Counted from the first letter of the stretch, positions 10,706 through 22,147 are shown. The stretch is 64,000 nt of DNA from Bactericera cockerelli (GCA_024516035.1 CM044966.1:22603185-22667184); one strand, 5' to 3'. Numbers and translations: made by a program. The notes: generated by a model from the letters alone, not told the origin.

Positions 10706-10878
10706 CGATCTCCGTGGCCCAGTGGTTAAGAGCATTGGTTGCAGACCCGGAGGTTGCGGGTTCGAATCCCGGCCGGAGCGGAAAATTCTGACGAGTTTTG
10801 CCGTTTCCGGAATGGCATGGATGTAAATGTAAAGTGCCCTGAAGTAATGTGAAAGCGGTTCCAGGGCACAACTACCTT
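10706..10878 (+). repeat. tRNA-derived SINE, family E
   Basis: Head TGGCCCAGTGGTTAAGAGCA (A box) and GCGGGTTCGAATCCCGGCC (B box). The 3' part is GTGCCCTGAAGTAATGTGAA and ends CCAGGGCACAACTACC. Confidence 0.75.
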
Positions 10879-10904
10879 TTAAAATAATAATTATAATTTA
10901 AAAA

Positions 10905-11107
10905 AATACTCTTTAGTGGTAGGTAACACCAGGCGAGGGTAATGCTCAAAGCATTTTTTAACACCTAACCCTCAGAGTCTTATCATTATGTGTTCACAAA
11001 CTCAAATTCATGAGGAGAAATCCATGCACTGGGTGGGCTTCGAACCAACGGATCTCTACGCTACCTGGATTACCAGACTAGCGCGTTAACCACTAGACTA
11101 CCAGTGC
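10905..11107 (-). repeat. SINE family B, last piece of duplication copy 1
   Basis: Full-length reverse copy. Its final bases CCAGTGCATAGTATTAC form the junction with duplication copy 2. Confidence 0.7.
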
Positions 11108-11220
11108 ATAGTATTACACCAGATTTTTTTGTTGATGGGATTGATATAATTATATATTTACTTAACATTATATATTAAAAACTATATTAAAAAAAACTAA
11201 AAACTAAAAAAAAAAAAAAC

Positions 11221-11577
11221 GCAGCCTCCGTGGCGTAATGGTTGTGACTACTGCCCGTAGTCCAGAGTTCCCGAGTTCAACTCCCGGCTGGTGCAGACTT
11301 TTCGAAGAAAATTCTGTTCCATCCAAACACGTGAGGCTGTCATTTCCGGCCCTACCCAGGCTGGGTGAGGTCAATGTGGGTAGCTGGTACGATTCCCAGC
11401 GAATGGAGGGTAAAACCCCCGTCCTAATCCAGGACGTTAAATCAAATAGAATCGTTGGCGTTAGGAAGGGCATCCAGCCGTAAAAAAAAAATGTGCCAAA
11501 ACCAATCAACCTCAACCATGAGGTTGAACAACGTCGACCCTGCTTGAGCGGGATAAGACAGAGTAGAAGAAGAAGAT
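11221..11577 (+). repeat. SINE family D, duplication copy 2
   Basis: Nearly identical to 8118-8470. It differs by a few substitutions and A-run lengths, as expected for the tandem duplicate. Confidence 0.8.
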
Positions 11578-12121
11578 TAAAAAAACTAAAATCCTAACTA
11601 CCTTAACTGGTTAATATAATAGCTTAGAATAAAATAAGTTACTAGCATTAAATTAAAAATAAAATAAATTAAAATTAAAATAAATTAAAATTAAAGTTTA
11701 AATTTTAGGCGCTAATGAGAATGGTAGCATTCCTGATCTTGCTAGGTCCATTACCCTGCCTGGAGGATCACTACCCTCAGTGAGTCCTCTTGGATACACC
11801 GCCTTATCAAACTATCTACTTGGTGTGTCCAAATGGAAACACTTGGCCCGGGTGCTAGAAATCGTCTGGCAGTGAAAGTGTTCAAATGTCTCGCATGAGT
11901 CATGAATGTGTAGGCAAAAGAACAACAATGAATCCTGTGGGAATGAAAGAATCTCACTTGGGTGAACAATGAATAAAGGTCTGTCTTTGTTTTCGGATGA
12001 AAATACTGGGTAAACCATTCGCAATACTTATTTACCGGGGTTAAGTGGCAGAGAATGCCTAAGGCATTAACTTCGCCCCGGATTACAAAACAATTGTAAT
12101 TAAAAAATTAATATTGTTCTT

Positions 12122-15100
12122 AAACTAAAACTGAAAATTTGCTCCCGAAATTTCAACCCAAAACTTTAAATTAATTTTATTCAAAAAAAAAAAAAAAAAT
12201 CTCTTTTTATATCCATGATATTATTCATCGTTTGTCGTCTCCGCCTCCCAAGATTATGAATGACCCAAATGAGACTGATGGCGACATTGAAGATCATAAT
12301 GCCTCAATTATACCTTCATCGACGGGTCTTCCCAGAGTACAAGCTTCAGGCCATTCTTGTTCATTCTGTTCTAGATCTTTTGCTACCCGAAAAGGTTGTA
12401 ATATTCATGTGACAAAAATTCATTCTGAAGCTAGAAGTCAAATTCAAAACTCAAATTTTGAAAACGTTGATCTTCAAGATCAGTTAGGAAATCTAAAGAA
12501 AAACGTCCACATCATAAAAAGAAATTCCCAAAGGTGCCCGACCTCTCGCTGCTCAAAAGTTATCAGAAATAATTAAAATATGTTCCAAAGATAATGATTT
12601 TCATTCGTGGGAAAATGTTTTCATCTTTGCTTTTTCTTGTCTTCAAGTACCTAAAAAAGAAGGCACAATTTCCCTAACTAATCTTGTCAAAAGAAATATT
12701 ACAGCAGCATTGATTCCGAATATCACTGGTTCAGTTCGTGCTCATAAGGAAGGAAAGAGACAAACCTTGGCGAAGCGTGTGGAGGCAAAAATTGCTGACT
12801 TCGATACAAAGGGTGCTGTTCGCCTATTGTGCTCCAATGATGATTTAGCTCCTATGAATGATGCCACTCTTGCTTTACTTAAAGAAAGACATCCGGCCCC
12901 ATCCAGGCAGTTAGATTTTCCTGAGCCACCTGATTTAAATGATGTAATGTGTTTCGCTAACCTGTAGTGCTGTTTTAACAGCTATCAATTCATTCCCCAA
13001 TGGTACATCAGCAGGTATTGACGGGATATCACCGCAACACCTCAAGGACCTGACTTCAAGATCTGCAGGAGATGCTGGATTAAAGCTTCTTGAGGAAATA
13101 AAGAATTTGATGTGTTTAATATTATCTGGTCTTGTGAACGTTCAAGTTCTTCGATTTTTGTTTGGTGCAAATCTTTGTGCTTTGTCCAAGAAAGATGGAA
13201 GTGTGAGACCAATTGCTGTTGGTTGCACCTTTCGGAGACTTGCTGCAAAAATAGCGTGTAACATGGTGCGTCAAGATTGTTTAGAATATTTTTTACCACA
13301 CCAATTTGGTTTTGCGAGTAAACAAGGTTGTGAAACTGTGGTTCATGCTGCTCGAACTTTTATTGAGAACAACAAATCTAATGACAGTGTCATTGTTAAA
13401 GTTGATTATAAGAATGCTTTCAACTGTTTAGAAAGAGACATCATGTTAAAAGCAGTTAAAGAGCATGCTCCCACTATATATCCATTCATGTGGTCGAGTT
13501 ACCATACACCATCAGCTTTGTTCTTTGGAAATGAAGTTCTTGAGTCACAGGTGGGCTGTCAGCAAGGTGATCCTGCCGGACCGTTGACATTCAGTTTAAG
13601 CATCAACCCACTTGTCAAATCACTCAAATCCAAACTCAATCTCTTCTACCTTGACGATGGCACTCTTGGTGGTCACCCGACTTCTGTTCTTGAAGACATC
13701 TCTCTGTTAATTACAAAGTCTGCTGAGATGGGTCTACAAGTTAATCCTACAAAATGCGAGCTCTTTTTTACATCTGGAATTGTTGACCATTCTATTGAGG
13801 AGGCTTTCAGTCAAGTTCTTCCTGGCATTCAGACGACATCTCCTGAAAACTTGACACTCCTCGGAACGCCACTCCTCGAGCCAGGTTATGAACCATTCCT
13901 TAAAGCTAAAGTTGAAGATATGAAGAAACCTTTGGAAAATTTAGAAAAGATATCATCTCATGTCACTCTTCATCTCCTGAAAACATGCCTGGGAATTCCA
14001 AAACTTATTTATTTTCTTCGTACCATTCCGACCTGGCTTTTAAAAGATTGTTTAGATACAATTGATCAAAATGTGAAATTGGCACTAGAAAACATTCTCA
14101 ATGTCAAGTTCAATGAAAAACAATGGATTCAAGCCTCACTACCAATCAGAAAGGGTGGCCTTGGAATTCGACTTGTAAATGATCTCAGTTTACCAGCTTT
14201 TTTATCTTCATGCTATGGAGTAAAACCAGAAGTCTCCACCATATTACATGTTCCCGTTGACTCTCTGGCAATACAACATTGCGATGATGCTGTAAATGTC
14301 TGGAGAACAAGATTCAATGATGAATTTCCATTGGTTTCCACTGAACATATACAAAAAAATTGGGACTCCACCATCATTCACAACAAAGTTCATAAGAATC
14401 TGGTATTTGTTGACCCAGTTGATATTGCTCGTTTCAAGGCTCTTCAGTTAAAAGAATCTAACGCCTGGTTGCATTCAATTCCCAGCAAGACCATTGGAAC
14501 ACATATGGACAATAACGCTCTACGTGTCAGTATTTGCCTAAGGCTAGGTATGAAAATGTTTGAGCCTTTTACTTGCATTTGTGGAGAAAGAATGGATGTC
14601 AAAGGCCTACATGCTTTAAGTTGTGGCAAAAGTCCTGGTAGAAGGTTTAGGCATAGCCAGCTTAATGATATAATTCAACGTGCTCTCTCTAGCATAGATG
14701 TTCCCTCAAAATTGGAACCAGCTGGCTTATCACGGGCTGATGGCAACCGTCCAGATGGCCTAACAATCATCCCTTGGTCACGAGGTCAACATATGATCTG
14801 GGACGCAACATGTGTAGACACACTTGCGTCAAGTTACATAAGTAAAACTGTACAAAATCCTGGATCTGCAGCTGAAATTGCAGCTCTGAAGAAGCACAGA
14901 ACCTACAGTGAATTGGAAGATAATGGATATATTTTCATCCCCTTTGCTGTAGAGACAATGGGTTCGTTGGGAGCTGAAGCAAAAAACTTGGTGAACGTGT
15001 TGGGGTCAAAGCTGGTGGAAAAGTCAGGTGATGGTAGAACGGGTTTTTACCTATCACAAAGGATAAGTCTGGCAATACAGAGAGGGAATGCGGCGGCAGT

Positions 15101-15201
15101 TGTGGGCTGTGTGCCCCAGGGAGATGAGTTGGATGGTGAATTGTAATTAATAAAAAAAATAAAAAAAATGTAAGGTATTAAAAAATAAAAAAATAAAAAA
15201 A
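12122..15201 (+). mobile_element. Non-LTR retrotransposon, R2/NeSL-like (restriction-like endonuclease type)
   Basis: The insertion is bracketed by a 12-bp target-site duplication AATATTGTTCTT at 12110-12121 and 15202-15213. The duplication's other copy holds the uninterrupted site near 9004-9015, which fixes both ends. The element is 3,080 bp, with a short 5' leader, one broken reading frame and an A-rich 3' tail (TAATAAAAAAAATAAAAAAA and so on). A nearly complete element with short 5' UTR is consistent with target-primed reverse transcription. Confidence 0.85.
12256..15146 (+). pseudogene. Reverse transcriptase / endonuclease ORF of the R2/NeSL-like element (two frameshifts)
   Basis: One polyprotein spread over three frames: 12256 to about 12525, about 12528-12962 and 12963-15146. 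The N-terminal part has a C2H2 finger (C-x2-C-x12-H-x4-H, 12358-12423), as in R2/NeSL proteins. After the first shift the frame reads PKGARPLAAQKLSEIIKIC. After the second it reads TSAGIDGISPQHLKDL and enters the RT: motif A VDYKNAF (about 13402), motif B GCQQGDPAGPLTF (about 13555), motif C YLDDG (about 13648). The C-terminal end carries a Cys-His cluster (C-x-C ... GLHALSC, about 14573) and a PD-(D/E)xK-like nuclease with RPDG (14748) and WDATCVDT (14800). Both breaks are single-base shifts, so the copy is dead or mis-sequenced. No apurinic-type endonuclease is seen. Confidence 0.85.
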
Positions 15202-15465
15202 AATATTGTTCTTTATTTTTTTGTACATATTTCTAAGTTTTTTTTTAATTTATTGTTATTAATGTGTTGTTGTTGATTGTTTTGTAAAAAAAATGCAGTG
15301 TAAAAAAAAAATAAACTTACTTTCCGTGTCCAATTGTCCATGATGGTTGTGTCATGGTAGTAGAAGTATTGATGGGGCATTAACCCCTGTGGACGCCCAG
15401 AAGCAATTTTCTGGGCTCCTTCCATGTTTTTTTTTTTTCCGCAACATAAAGATATCATACTTCTT

Positions 15466-15597
15466 GTGTTAATCACTTTCGTGATATCACAATTACTCAA
15501 ACTCGCTTTACTAAATCTACGCCGAAACCGGGACTTGAACCACCGACCTCAAGGTTACAAGTCCGCCGCTTTATCGACCAAGCTACTGAGGTGGATT
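15466..15597 (-). repeat. SINE family A, duplication copy 2
   Basis: Counterpart of 9228-9368, with near-identical sequence through the tRNA-like head and the GATATCAC tail. Confidence 0.75.
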
Positions 15598-15801
15598 CTA
15601 TCCGTAATATACTATTTTCCCAAATCATCATTGGGAAGCATCCGTCCATTCGTTCCTGTCCCCTTCAACACGATATCTCGAGAACCGTAAGAGCGAGATA
15701 CCTTTTTTTTTTAATTATACAAAAAGAAGGAATGCCGGGATATATTTCATAGCAGGATATAGAAGTTGAGATGAGAGAGGAGGAATTTCTTCACGAGCGC
15801 C

Positions 15802-16890
15802 TCTTACACTCAATATGCGTGCCAGTACCACTTCTGTTTACGCCATTGCACTTAATATGCGTGCCAGTACCACTTCTGTTTACCCCATTGCACTCAATAT
15901 GCGTGCCAGTACCACTTCTGTTTACCCCATTGCACTCAATATGCGTGCCAGTACCACTTCTGTTTACGCCATTGCACTCAATATGCGTGCCAGTACCACT
16001 TCTGTTTACCCCATTCCACTCAATATGCGTGCCAGTACCATTTCTGTTTACGCCATTGCACTCAATATGCGTGCCAGTACCACTTCTGTTTACCCCATTG
16101 CACTCAATATGCGTGCCAGTACCATTTCTGTTTACGCCATTGCACTCAATATGCGTGCCAGTACCACTTCTGTTTACCCCATTGCACTCAATATGCGTGC
16201 CAGTACCACTTCTGTTTACCCCATTCCACTCAATATGCGTGCCAGTACCATTTCTGTTTACGCCATTGCACTCAATATGCGTGCCAGTACCACTTCTGTT
16301 TACCCCATTGCACTCAATATGCGTGCCAGTACCACTTCTGTTTACGCCATTGCACTCAATATGCGTGCCAGTACCATTTCTGTTTACGCCATTGCACTCA
16401 ATATGCGTGCCAGTACCACTTCTGTTTACCCCATTCCACTCAATATGCGTGCCAGTACCACTTCTGTTTACCCCATTGCACTCAATATGCGTGCCAGTAC
16501 CATTTCTGTTTACGCCATTGCACTCAATATGCGTGCCAGTACCACTTCTGTTTACCCCATTGCACTCAATATGCGTGCCAGTACCACTTCTGTTTACCCC
16601 ATTCCACTCAATATGCGTGCCAGTACCATTTCTGTTTACGCCATTGCACTCAATATGCGTGCCAGTACCACTTCTGTTTACCCCATTGCACTCAATATGC
16701 GTGCCAGTACCACTTCTGTTTACGCCATTGCACTCAATATGCGTGCCAGTACCACTTCTGTTTACGCCATGGCACTCAATATGCGTGCCAGTACCACTTC
16801 TGTTTACGTCATTGCACTCAATATGCGTGCCAGTACCACTTCTATTTACTCGATAGCACTCAATATGCGTGCCAGTACCACTTCTGTTTG
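15802..16890. repeat. 42-bp minisatellite, copy 2, first array (about 26 units)
   Basis: Same unit as 9574-10289, with additional variants (CATTTC for CACTTC, CCCATTCCA). Variants recur in blocks, giving a higher-order pattern. It ends with the same GCACGAAGACACTAACATTG flank as copy 1. Confidence 0.88.
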
Positions 16891-16997
16891 CACGAAGACA
16901 CTAACATTGAGTGCCATAGAACTCACTTTAATTCACTAGCTCCTCTGCTGTCCCACGTAAAACATACTAAAATAGATGATTTCTTACAACACACCAT

Positions 16998-18407
16998 TTG
17001 CACTCAATATGCGTGCCAGTACCACTTCTGTTTACGCCATTGCACTCAATATGCGTGCCAGTACCATTTCTGTTTACGCCATTGCACTCAATATCGTGCA
17101 GTACCATTGTTTACCATTCACTCATTGCGTGCTACCACTTCTGTTTACCCCATTCCACTCAATATGCGTGCCAGTACCACTTCTGTTTACCCCATTGCAC
17201 TCAATATGCGTGCCAGTACCATTTCTGTTTACGCCATTGCACTCAATATGCGTGCCAGTACCACTTCTGTTTACCCCATTGCACTCAATATGCGTGCCAG
17301 TACCACTTCTGTTTACCCCATTGCACTCAATATGCGTGCCAGTACCACTTCTGTTTACGCCATTGCACTTAATATGCGTGCCAGTACCACTTCTGTTTAC
17401 CCCATTGCACTCAATATGCGTGCCAGTACCACTTCTGTTTACCCCATTGCACTCAATATGCGTGCCAGTACCACTTCTGTTTACGCCATTGCACTCAATA
17501 TGCGTGCCAGTACCACTTCTGTTTACCCCATTCCACTCAATATGCGTGCCAGTACCATTTCTGTTTACGCCATTGCACTCAATATGCGTGCCAGTACCAC
17601 TTCTGTTTACCCCATTGCACTCAATATGCGTGCCAGTACCATTTCTGTTTACGCCATTGCACTCAATATGCGTGCCAGTACCACTTCTGTTTACCCCATT
17701 GCACTCAATATGCGTGCCAGTACCACTTCTGTTTACCCCATTCCACTCAATATGCGTGCCAGTACCATTTCTGTTTACGCCATTGCACTCAATATGCGTG
17801 CCAGTATCACTTCTGTTTACCCCATTGCACTCAATATGCGTGCCAGTACCACTTCTGTTTACGCCATTGCACTCAATATGCGTGCCAGTACCATTTCTGT
17901 TTACGCCATTGCACTCAATATGCGTGCCAGTACCACTTCTGTTTACCCCATTCCACTCAATATGCGTGCCAGTACCACTTCTGTTTACCCCATTGCACTC
18001 AATATGCGTGCCAGTACCATTTCTGTTTACGCCATTGCACTCAATATGCGTGCCAGTACCACTTCTGTTTACCCCATTGCACTCAATATGCGTGCCAGTA
18101 CCACTTCTGTTTACCCCATTCCACTCAATATGCGTGCCAGTACCATTTCTGTTTACGCCATTGCACTCATATATGCGTGCCAGTACCACTTCTGTTTACC
18201 CCATTGCACTCAATATGCGTGCCAGTACCACTTCTGTTTACGCCATTGCACTCAATATGCGTGCCAGTACCACTTCTGTTTACGCCATGGCACTCAATAT
18301 GCGTGCCAGTACCACTTCTGTTTACGTCATTGCACTCAATATGCGTGCCAGTACCACTTCTATTTACTCGATAGCACTCAATATGCGTGCCAGTACCACT
18401 TCTGTTT
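16998..18407. repeat. 42-bp minisatellite, copy 2, second array (about 33 units)
   Basis: A second array follows after a 100-bp spacer that repeats the downstream flank (GCTCCTCTGCTGT ... AAAATAGATGATTTCTTACA). The array plus flank was therefore itself duplicated. The final five units and the flank match the end of the first array. There is a degenerate patch at 17092-17150. A 355-codon minus-strand frame and two about 500-codon plus frames across it are repeat artefacts. Confidence 0.88.
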
Positions 18408-18832
18408 GCACGAAGACACTAACATTGAGTGCCAATAGAACTCACTTTAATTCACTAGCTCCTCTGCTGTGCACGTAAAACATACTAAAATAGATGATTT
18501 CTTACAAACACACCATGGCACTCATATTGCGTGCCTATACTTAGTATAGGTGGCTTTACGGTAATGTACCAATAAAGGGCTGGGTGGAAGAGTATTATTG
18601 TTAAAACAAAGAACGCCAGACATCTTGACGCGAAATATCTCGTCCACCCAGTATATACAATACTTGACGGAAAGCAAAAGCTGAATACAAGACTCCTTTG
18701 ATTCCCATAATCAATGCAGAGATAGCACTCATGTTTTGAGGTAGAATAATTGCACATTATAACTGCATGAGTCACCGTGGTCAAGTGAGTTAGCGCGCTA
18801 GGCATTATAATAATAATAAAAAAAGTTGTCGA

Positions 18833-19002
18833 TCTCCGTGGCCCAGTGGTTAAGAGCATTGGTTGCAGACCCGGAGGTTGCGGGTTCGAATCCCGGCCGG
18901 AGCGGAAAATTCTGACGAGTTTTGCCGTTTTCCGGAATGGCATGGATGTAAATGTAATGTGCCCTGAAGTAATGTGAAAGCGGTTCCAGGGCACAACTAC
19001 CT
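18833..19002 (+). repeat. SINE family E, duplication copy 2
   Basis: Near-identical to 10706-10878. Confidence 0.75.
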
Positions 19003-19012
19003 TTAAAAAAAA

Positions 19013-19219
19013 TACTCTTAAGTGGAAGGTAACACCAGGCGAGGGTAATGCTCAAAGCATTTTCTACCACCTAACCCTCAGAGTCTTAGCATTATGTGTT
19101 CATAAAATCAAATTTTATTAATGAGGAAAAATTCATGCACTTGGTGGGATACGAACCAACGGATCTCTACGCTACCTGGATTAACAGAACAGCGCGTTAA
19201 CCACTAGACTACCAGTGCA
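19013..19219 (-). repeat. SINE family B, end of duplication copy 2
   Basis: Reverse copy. It ends in the same CCAGTGCATAGTATTAC that closes copy 1, after which the two sequences diverge. Confidence 0.7.
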
Positions 19220-19302
19220 TAGTATTACGTGCACGGTGACCTGGGTTCGATCCCCAGCGTGCAGGGATTTTCCATGTCTGAACTCTGTATTTTCTACCGT
19301 GC

Positions 19303-19440
19303 ATTGGTAGTCAAGTAGTTGAGGTGCTAGTCGGGTAAACCAGGTAGCGTAGGGATCCGCTGGTTCGAACCCCACCCAATGCAAGAATTTTGCCTCATTT
19401 ATTTGAAAATATGACCAAATATTCTTCAACATTGTCTCTC
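19303..19440 (+). repeat. SINE family B (partial)
   Basis: Head TTGGTAGTCAAGTAGTTGAG and B box GGTTCGAACCCCACCCAAT. Only the first part of the body remains. Confidence 0.6.
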
Positions 19441-19500
19441 CATCTCATCTTTGGTCTTCCTATCCTTCTGTTACCGTCTTTTTTCTATAATATCTATTAA

Positions 19501-19855
19501 TCTTCTTCTTCTTTTACTCTGTCTTATCCCGCTTAAGCAGGGTACGTTGTTCAACCTCATGGTAGAGGTTGGTTAGTTTTGGCACATTTTTACGGCTGGA
19601 TGGCCTTCCTAACGCCAACGATTCCATTTGATTTAACGTCCTGGATTAGGACCAGGGTTTTACCCTCCATTCACTTGGAACCGTACCAGTTACCCACATT
19701 AACCTCACCCAGTCTGGGTAGGACCGGAAATGCCAGTCTCACATGTACGGAGGGAACAGATTTTCTGTATGAAAAATCTGCTCCGACCGGGGATCGAACT
19801 CAGGATCTCTGGACTACGGGCAGTAGTCACAACCGTTACGCTACGGAGGCTGGCT
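19501..19855 (-). repeat. SINE family D (full length)
   Basis: Complete reverse copy from the CTTCTTCTTTTACTCTGTCT end to the head GTTACGCTACGGAGGC. It is more diverged than the pair inside the duplication. Confidence 0.75.
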
Positions 19856-19886
19856 TTCTATAATAATAATAATATAATACAATAAT

Positions 19887-20084
19887 AACGCCTTATTTAT
19901 ACTGCCCGATGAGGACTATTAAGTCCCATTACTCCAGCTGTAAGTCCAAGACGTATTTTTATGTGTTAAAAATCCCAAATAGGAAGATAACTTGTCATGT
20001 CCCGGCTGGGTTTCGAACCCACGACCTCTGGAACCTCTGAATTCACAGAGTGCCGCCTTTACCACTGAGCTACCGGGACAGTCT
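19887..20084 (-). repeat. tRNA-derived SINE, family C
   Basis: On the minus strand TGTCCCGGTAGCTCAGTGGT (A box) and GGGTTCGAAACCCAGCCGGG (B box and 3' stem) give an almost complete tRNA-like head. The body, TGGGATTTTTAACACATAAA-like, and the tail ATAAGGCG plus ATTATT complete the element. Although the head folds like a tRNA, the attached body and multiple copies show it is a SINE. Confidence 0.7.
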
Positions 20085-20334
20085 ATACTCTATGGCCTAT
20101 GCGTAACTTCTTACCTTTATAAATGACTTACCTTTGTTTAATAAAGTTATTTATTAAAGAAGATGAAAATCAGCAACTTCTAGCATCAACGGTAAAGGCA
20201 CGCAGTAATAATAATAATAATAATAATAATAATTAATAATAATTCCGTGTCCGTGAGATAGGGACAGATACCTAAATCACGGTGGTGAGAGGATTATATG
20301 GACGCCCGGATCCAATGTCTAGCCTCCTTACATG

Positions 20335-20576
20335 TCTATTGATTCTGTATGGTTTTAACGTCCTGACTTGAGATAGTCAGAACGGGGGTTTTACCCTCCA
20401 TTCGCTCGGAATCGTACCAGCTACCCACATTAACCTCACCCAGCCTTGGTAGGGCCAGAATTGCCAGCCTCACGTGTTCGGAGGAACAGAATTTTTTGGG
20501 CGGAAAGTCTGCTCCAACCGGGAATCGAACTCAGAATCTCTGGACTACGGGCGGTAGTCACAACCGTTACGCCACG
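20335..20576 (-). repeat. SINE family D (partial)
   Basis: Reverse copy of the conserved central block and tRNA-like head (AACCGGGAATCGAACTCAGA). Confidence 0.65.
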
Positions 20577-20581
20577 ATATA

Positions 20582-20700
20582 ATAATAATAATATCGCCTT
20601 ATTTACACTGCCCGAGTAGGACTATTAAGTCCCATTATTCCAGCAGTAAGCCCAGGACATATTGTCATATGGTAAAAATCCCAAATGGGAGGATAACTTG
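20582..20700 (-). repeat. SINE family C, 3' half
   Basis: ATATCGCCTTATTTACACTG ... CCCAAATGGGAGGATAACTT. The tRNA-like head is missing. Confidence 0.6.
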
Positions 20701-20799
20701 TAGTCCGCAGCACGGCAGCACGGCAGCACGCTCAATTCACCACTTCTCAACACAGAATTCTTTCTTTTTTACCTCGCTCTAACTGTGCGTAACACTACA

Positions 20800-21000
20800 T
20801 GTGTTTAACACGCTGGTCTGGTAATAAACGTAGTGAAGGAATCCGTTGGTTCGAATCCCAGCCAGTGCATGATTTTTTCCTTGCTAATTTGAGTCTGTGA
20901 CCACATAATAATAAGACTCTGTGAGGTTTAGGTGGTAGAAAAAGCTTTGACGAGCATTAACCTCGCCAGCTGGTTACCTTCCTCTAGAGAGTGATATTAT
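20800..21000 (+). repeat. SINE family B
   Basis: Contains GGTTCGAATCCCAGCCAGTG, CACATAATAATAAGACTCTG and CATTAACCTCGCC, ending in an ATATTAT tail. Confidence 0.65.
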
Positions 21001-21172
21001 GGTCATATCACGACGGAGGTGTTACCCTTCATTCGTAGGAAACTCTCAAACCTGATAACCACATTGACCTCACACAGCCTAGGTTCGGTGCATCGCTGGA
21101 TGTAGCTTAACTTCGGTGATCCAACAAGAACCGGTGTATTCAACGCGCTATCGACGCTGGCGAGATAAGAGA
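21000..21172 (-). repeat. 5S rRNA-derived SINE
   Basis: On the minus strand GCGTTGAATACACCGGTTCT then GTTGGATCACCGAAGTTAAG resembles the internal promoter region of 5S rRNA. This is followed by the shared SINE body (AGGCTGTGTGAGGTCAATGT). Confidence 0.7.
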
Positions 21173-21720
21173 TTATCTTCACGAGAGGTAATGTTGACCT
21201 GGAAATTGTTTTTTAAAAGCCATGTTTCTCTTATATCCAGGTTCGACTCTATTAAAGTTCAACCATACATCTAGATTTAAGAAGTGTGGAAACGAATCCC
21301 AGTTGCTTGGAAAAGCCACATAGCGCGACACCATCGCAAAGGAGTAGAATATTTCTCGCGGTATATATATGTTTATGTTTACATTTTGATTTATTTATGT
21401 TTACATTTGATTCGGGTGAGGGACGAGGAGAGGAGACTCCTTTGAGATACTAGCGCTGAGGACTCCACGATGTAGGCCGGCGGGGGGTGGTTTCCACACT
21501 TCTTAATTCTACACGCTATGTCCCAACTTTGAGAAATCAGTTTTCACAACCCAACATCAATCCATCTGGTTCTTGAGATTTTATTTTTTAATTTATTTAC
21601 AGAGGAGACTAACAATGAGAGTAAAAAAAACAAAATATAGGTATACTGTATTATTACATTGTTAATCATCTGTTGCATGGATATATTGGATATAAATAAA
21701 AACAAAATAAATTAAATTCG
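21173..21720. other. Unique-looking stretch, no feature seen
   Basis: GAGTCTCC/GGAGGACTC-type short inverted motifs near 21420-21480 and a GC patch GCCGGCGGGGGG at 21477. No exon with splice sites was recognised. Confidence 0.35.
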
Positions 21721-21724
21721 AGCC

Positions 21725-21910
21725 ACTCGAAATATCTAGAGAACGGATTAAATGTTTTTAAAATGCTAAAACAAACAGGGGCGGCTCTCGATAACGTTAA
21801 AAATCAAAACCTAGTAGAAAAAATTTCGCCCTTGATATAACGGTACACGTGTAACAGCATTTTTAAATTTTTTAATCCGTTCTCTAGATACTTTGAGTGG
21901 CTTCTTTTTT
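21725..21910 (+). repeat. Dispersed repeat with ATTTGAGTGGCT-like ends
   Basis: Starts GAGCCACTCGAAATATCTAG AGAACGGATT and ends AATCCGTTCTCTAGATACTT TGAGTGGCT, so it has inverted ends of about 30 bp. It is related to 5560-5715. A long T-run follows. Confidence 0.6.
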
Positions 21911-21976
21911 TTTTTTTTTTTTTTTTTTTTGCGGACCCTGTATACGAGTATTCTATGTAAATAAAAGTTGATCAAC

Positions 21977-22136
21977 AGCGGCTCCCAACCTTTTTAGCTT
22001 GGGGGCCCAATAATATTTTTAAAACAAAGGCCCACCCCGATTTTATTTTCTACTATTTTAATATTATTTCTTGAGTTTTGGCCAGCATCCGCGGCCCAGT
22101 AGCGAGCTGCCCGCGGCCCACCGGTTGGGAACCGCT
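21977..22136. mobile_element. Short TIR element (hAT-like MITE)
   Basis: 160 bp with terminal inverted repeats AGCGGCTCCCAACC / GGTTGGGAACCGCT and inner GGCCCA/GGGCCC blocks. No clear target-site duplication. The ends resemble hAT-type MITEs. Confidence 0.6.
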
Positions 22137-22147
22137 CATTTAATATG

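Larger units (their letters stand above)
8006..11113. repeat. Tandem segmental duplication, copy 1 (3.1 kb)
   Basis: Runs from TTACACCAGATTTTTTTGTT to ...CCAGTGCATAGTA. The whole unit is repeated directly at 11114-19228. The junction shares only a short TTAC microhomology. Order inside: family D SINE, a diverged single-copy segment (8590-8990), family A SINE, 42-bp satellite, family E SINE and family B SINE. Copy 1 lacks the retrotransposon found in copy 2, so it preserves the empty insertion site at about 9004-9015. Confidence 0.85.
11114..19228. repeat. Tandem segmental duplication, copy 2 (8.1 kb)
   Basis: Same start and end sequences as copy 1 (8006-11113), in direct orientation. It is about 5 kb longer. 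About 3.1 kb of that is an R2/NeSL-like retrotransposon at 12122-15201. About 1.9 kb is expansion and internal duplication of the 42-bp satellite (15802-18407). Confidence 0.85.

Noticed and set aside
9587..18400. CRISPR-like array
   Set aside because: Units are contiguous with no unique spacers, and the surrounding genes are insect.
9543..18478. Several repetitive frames of 250-516 codons on both strands
   Set aside because: All are translations of the 42-bp satellite in different frames. No splice context, codon bias or unit-level protein conservation favours one frame.
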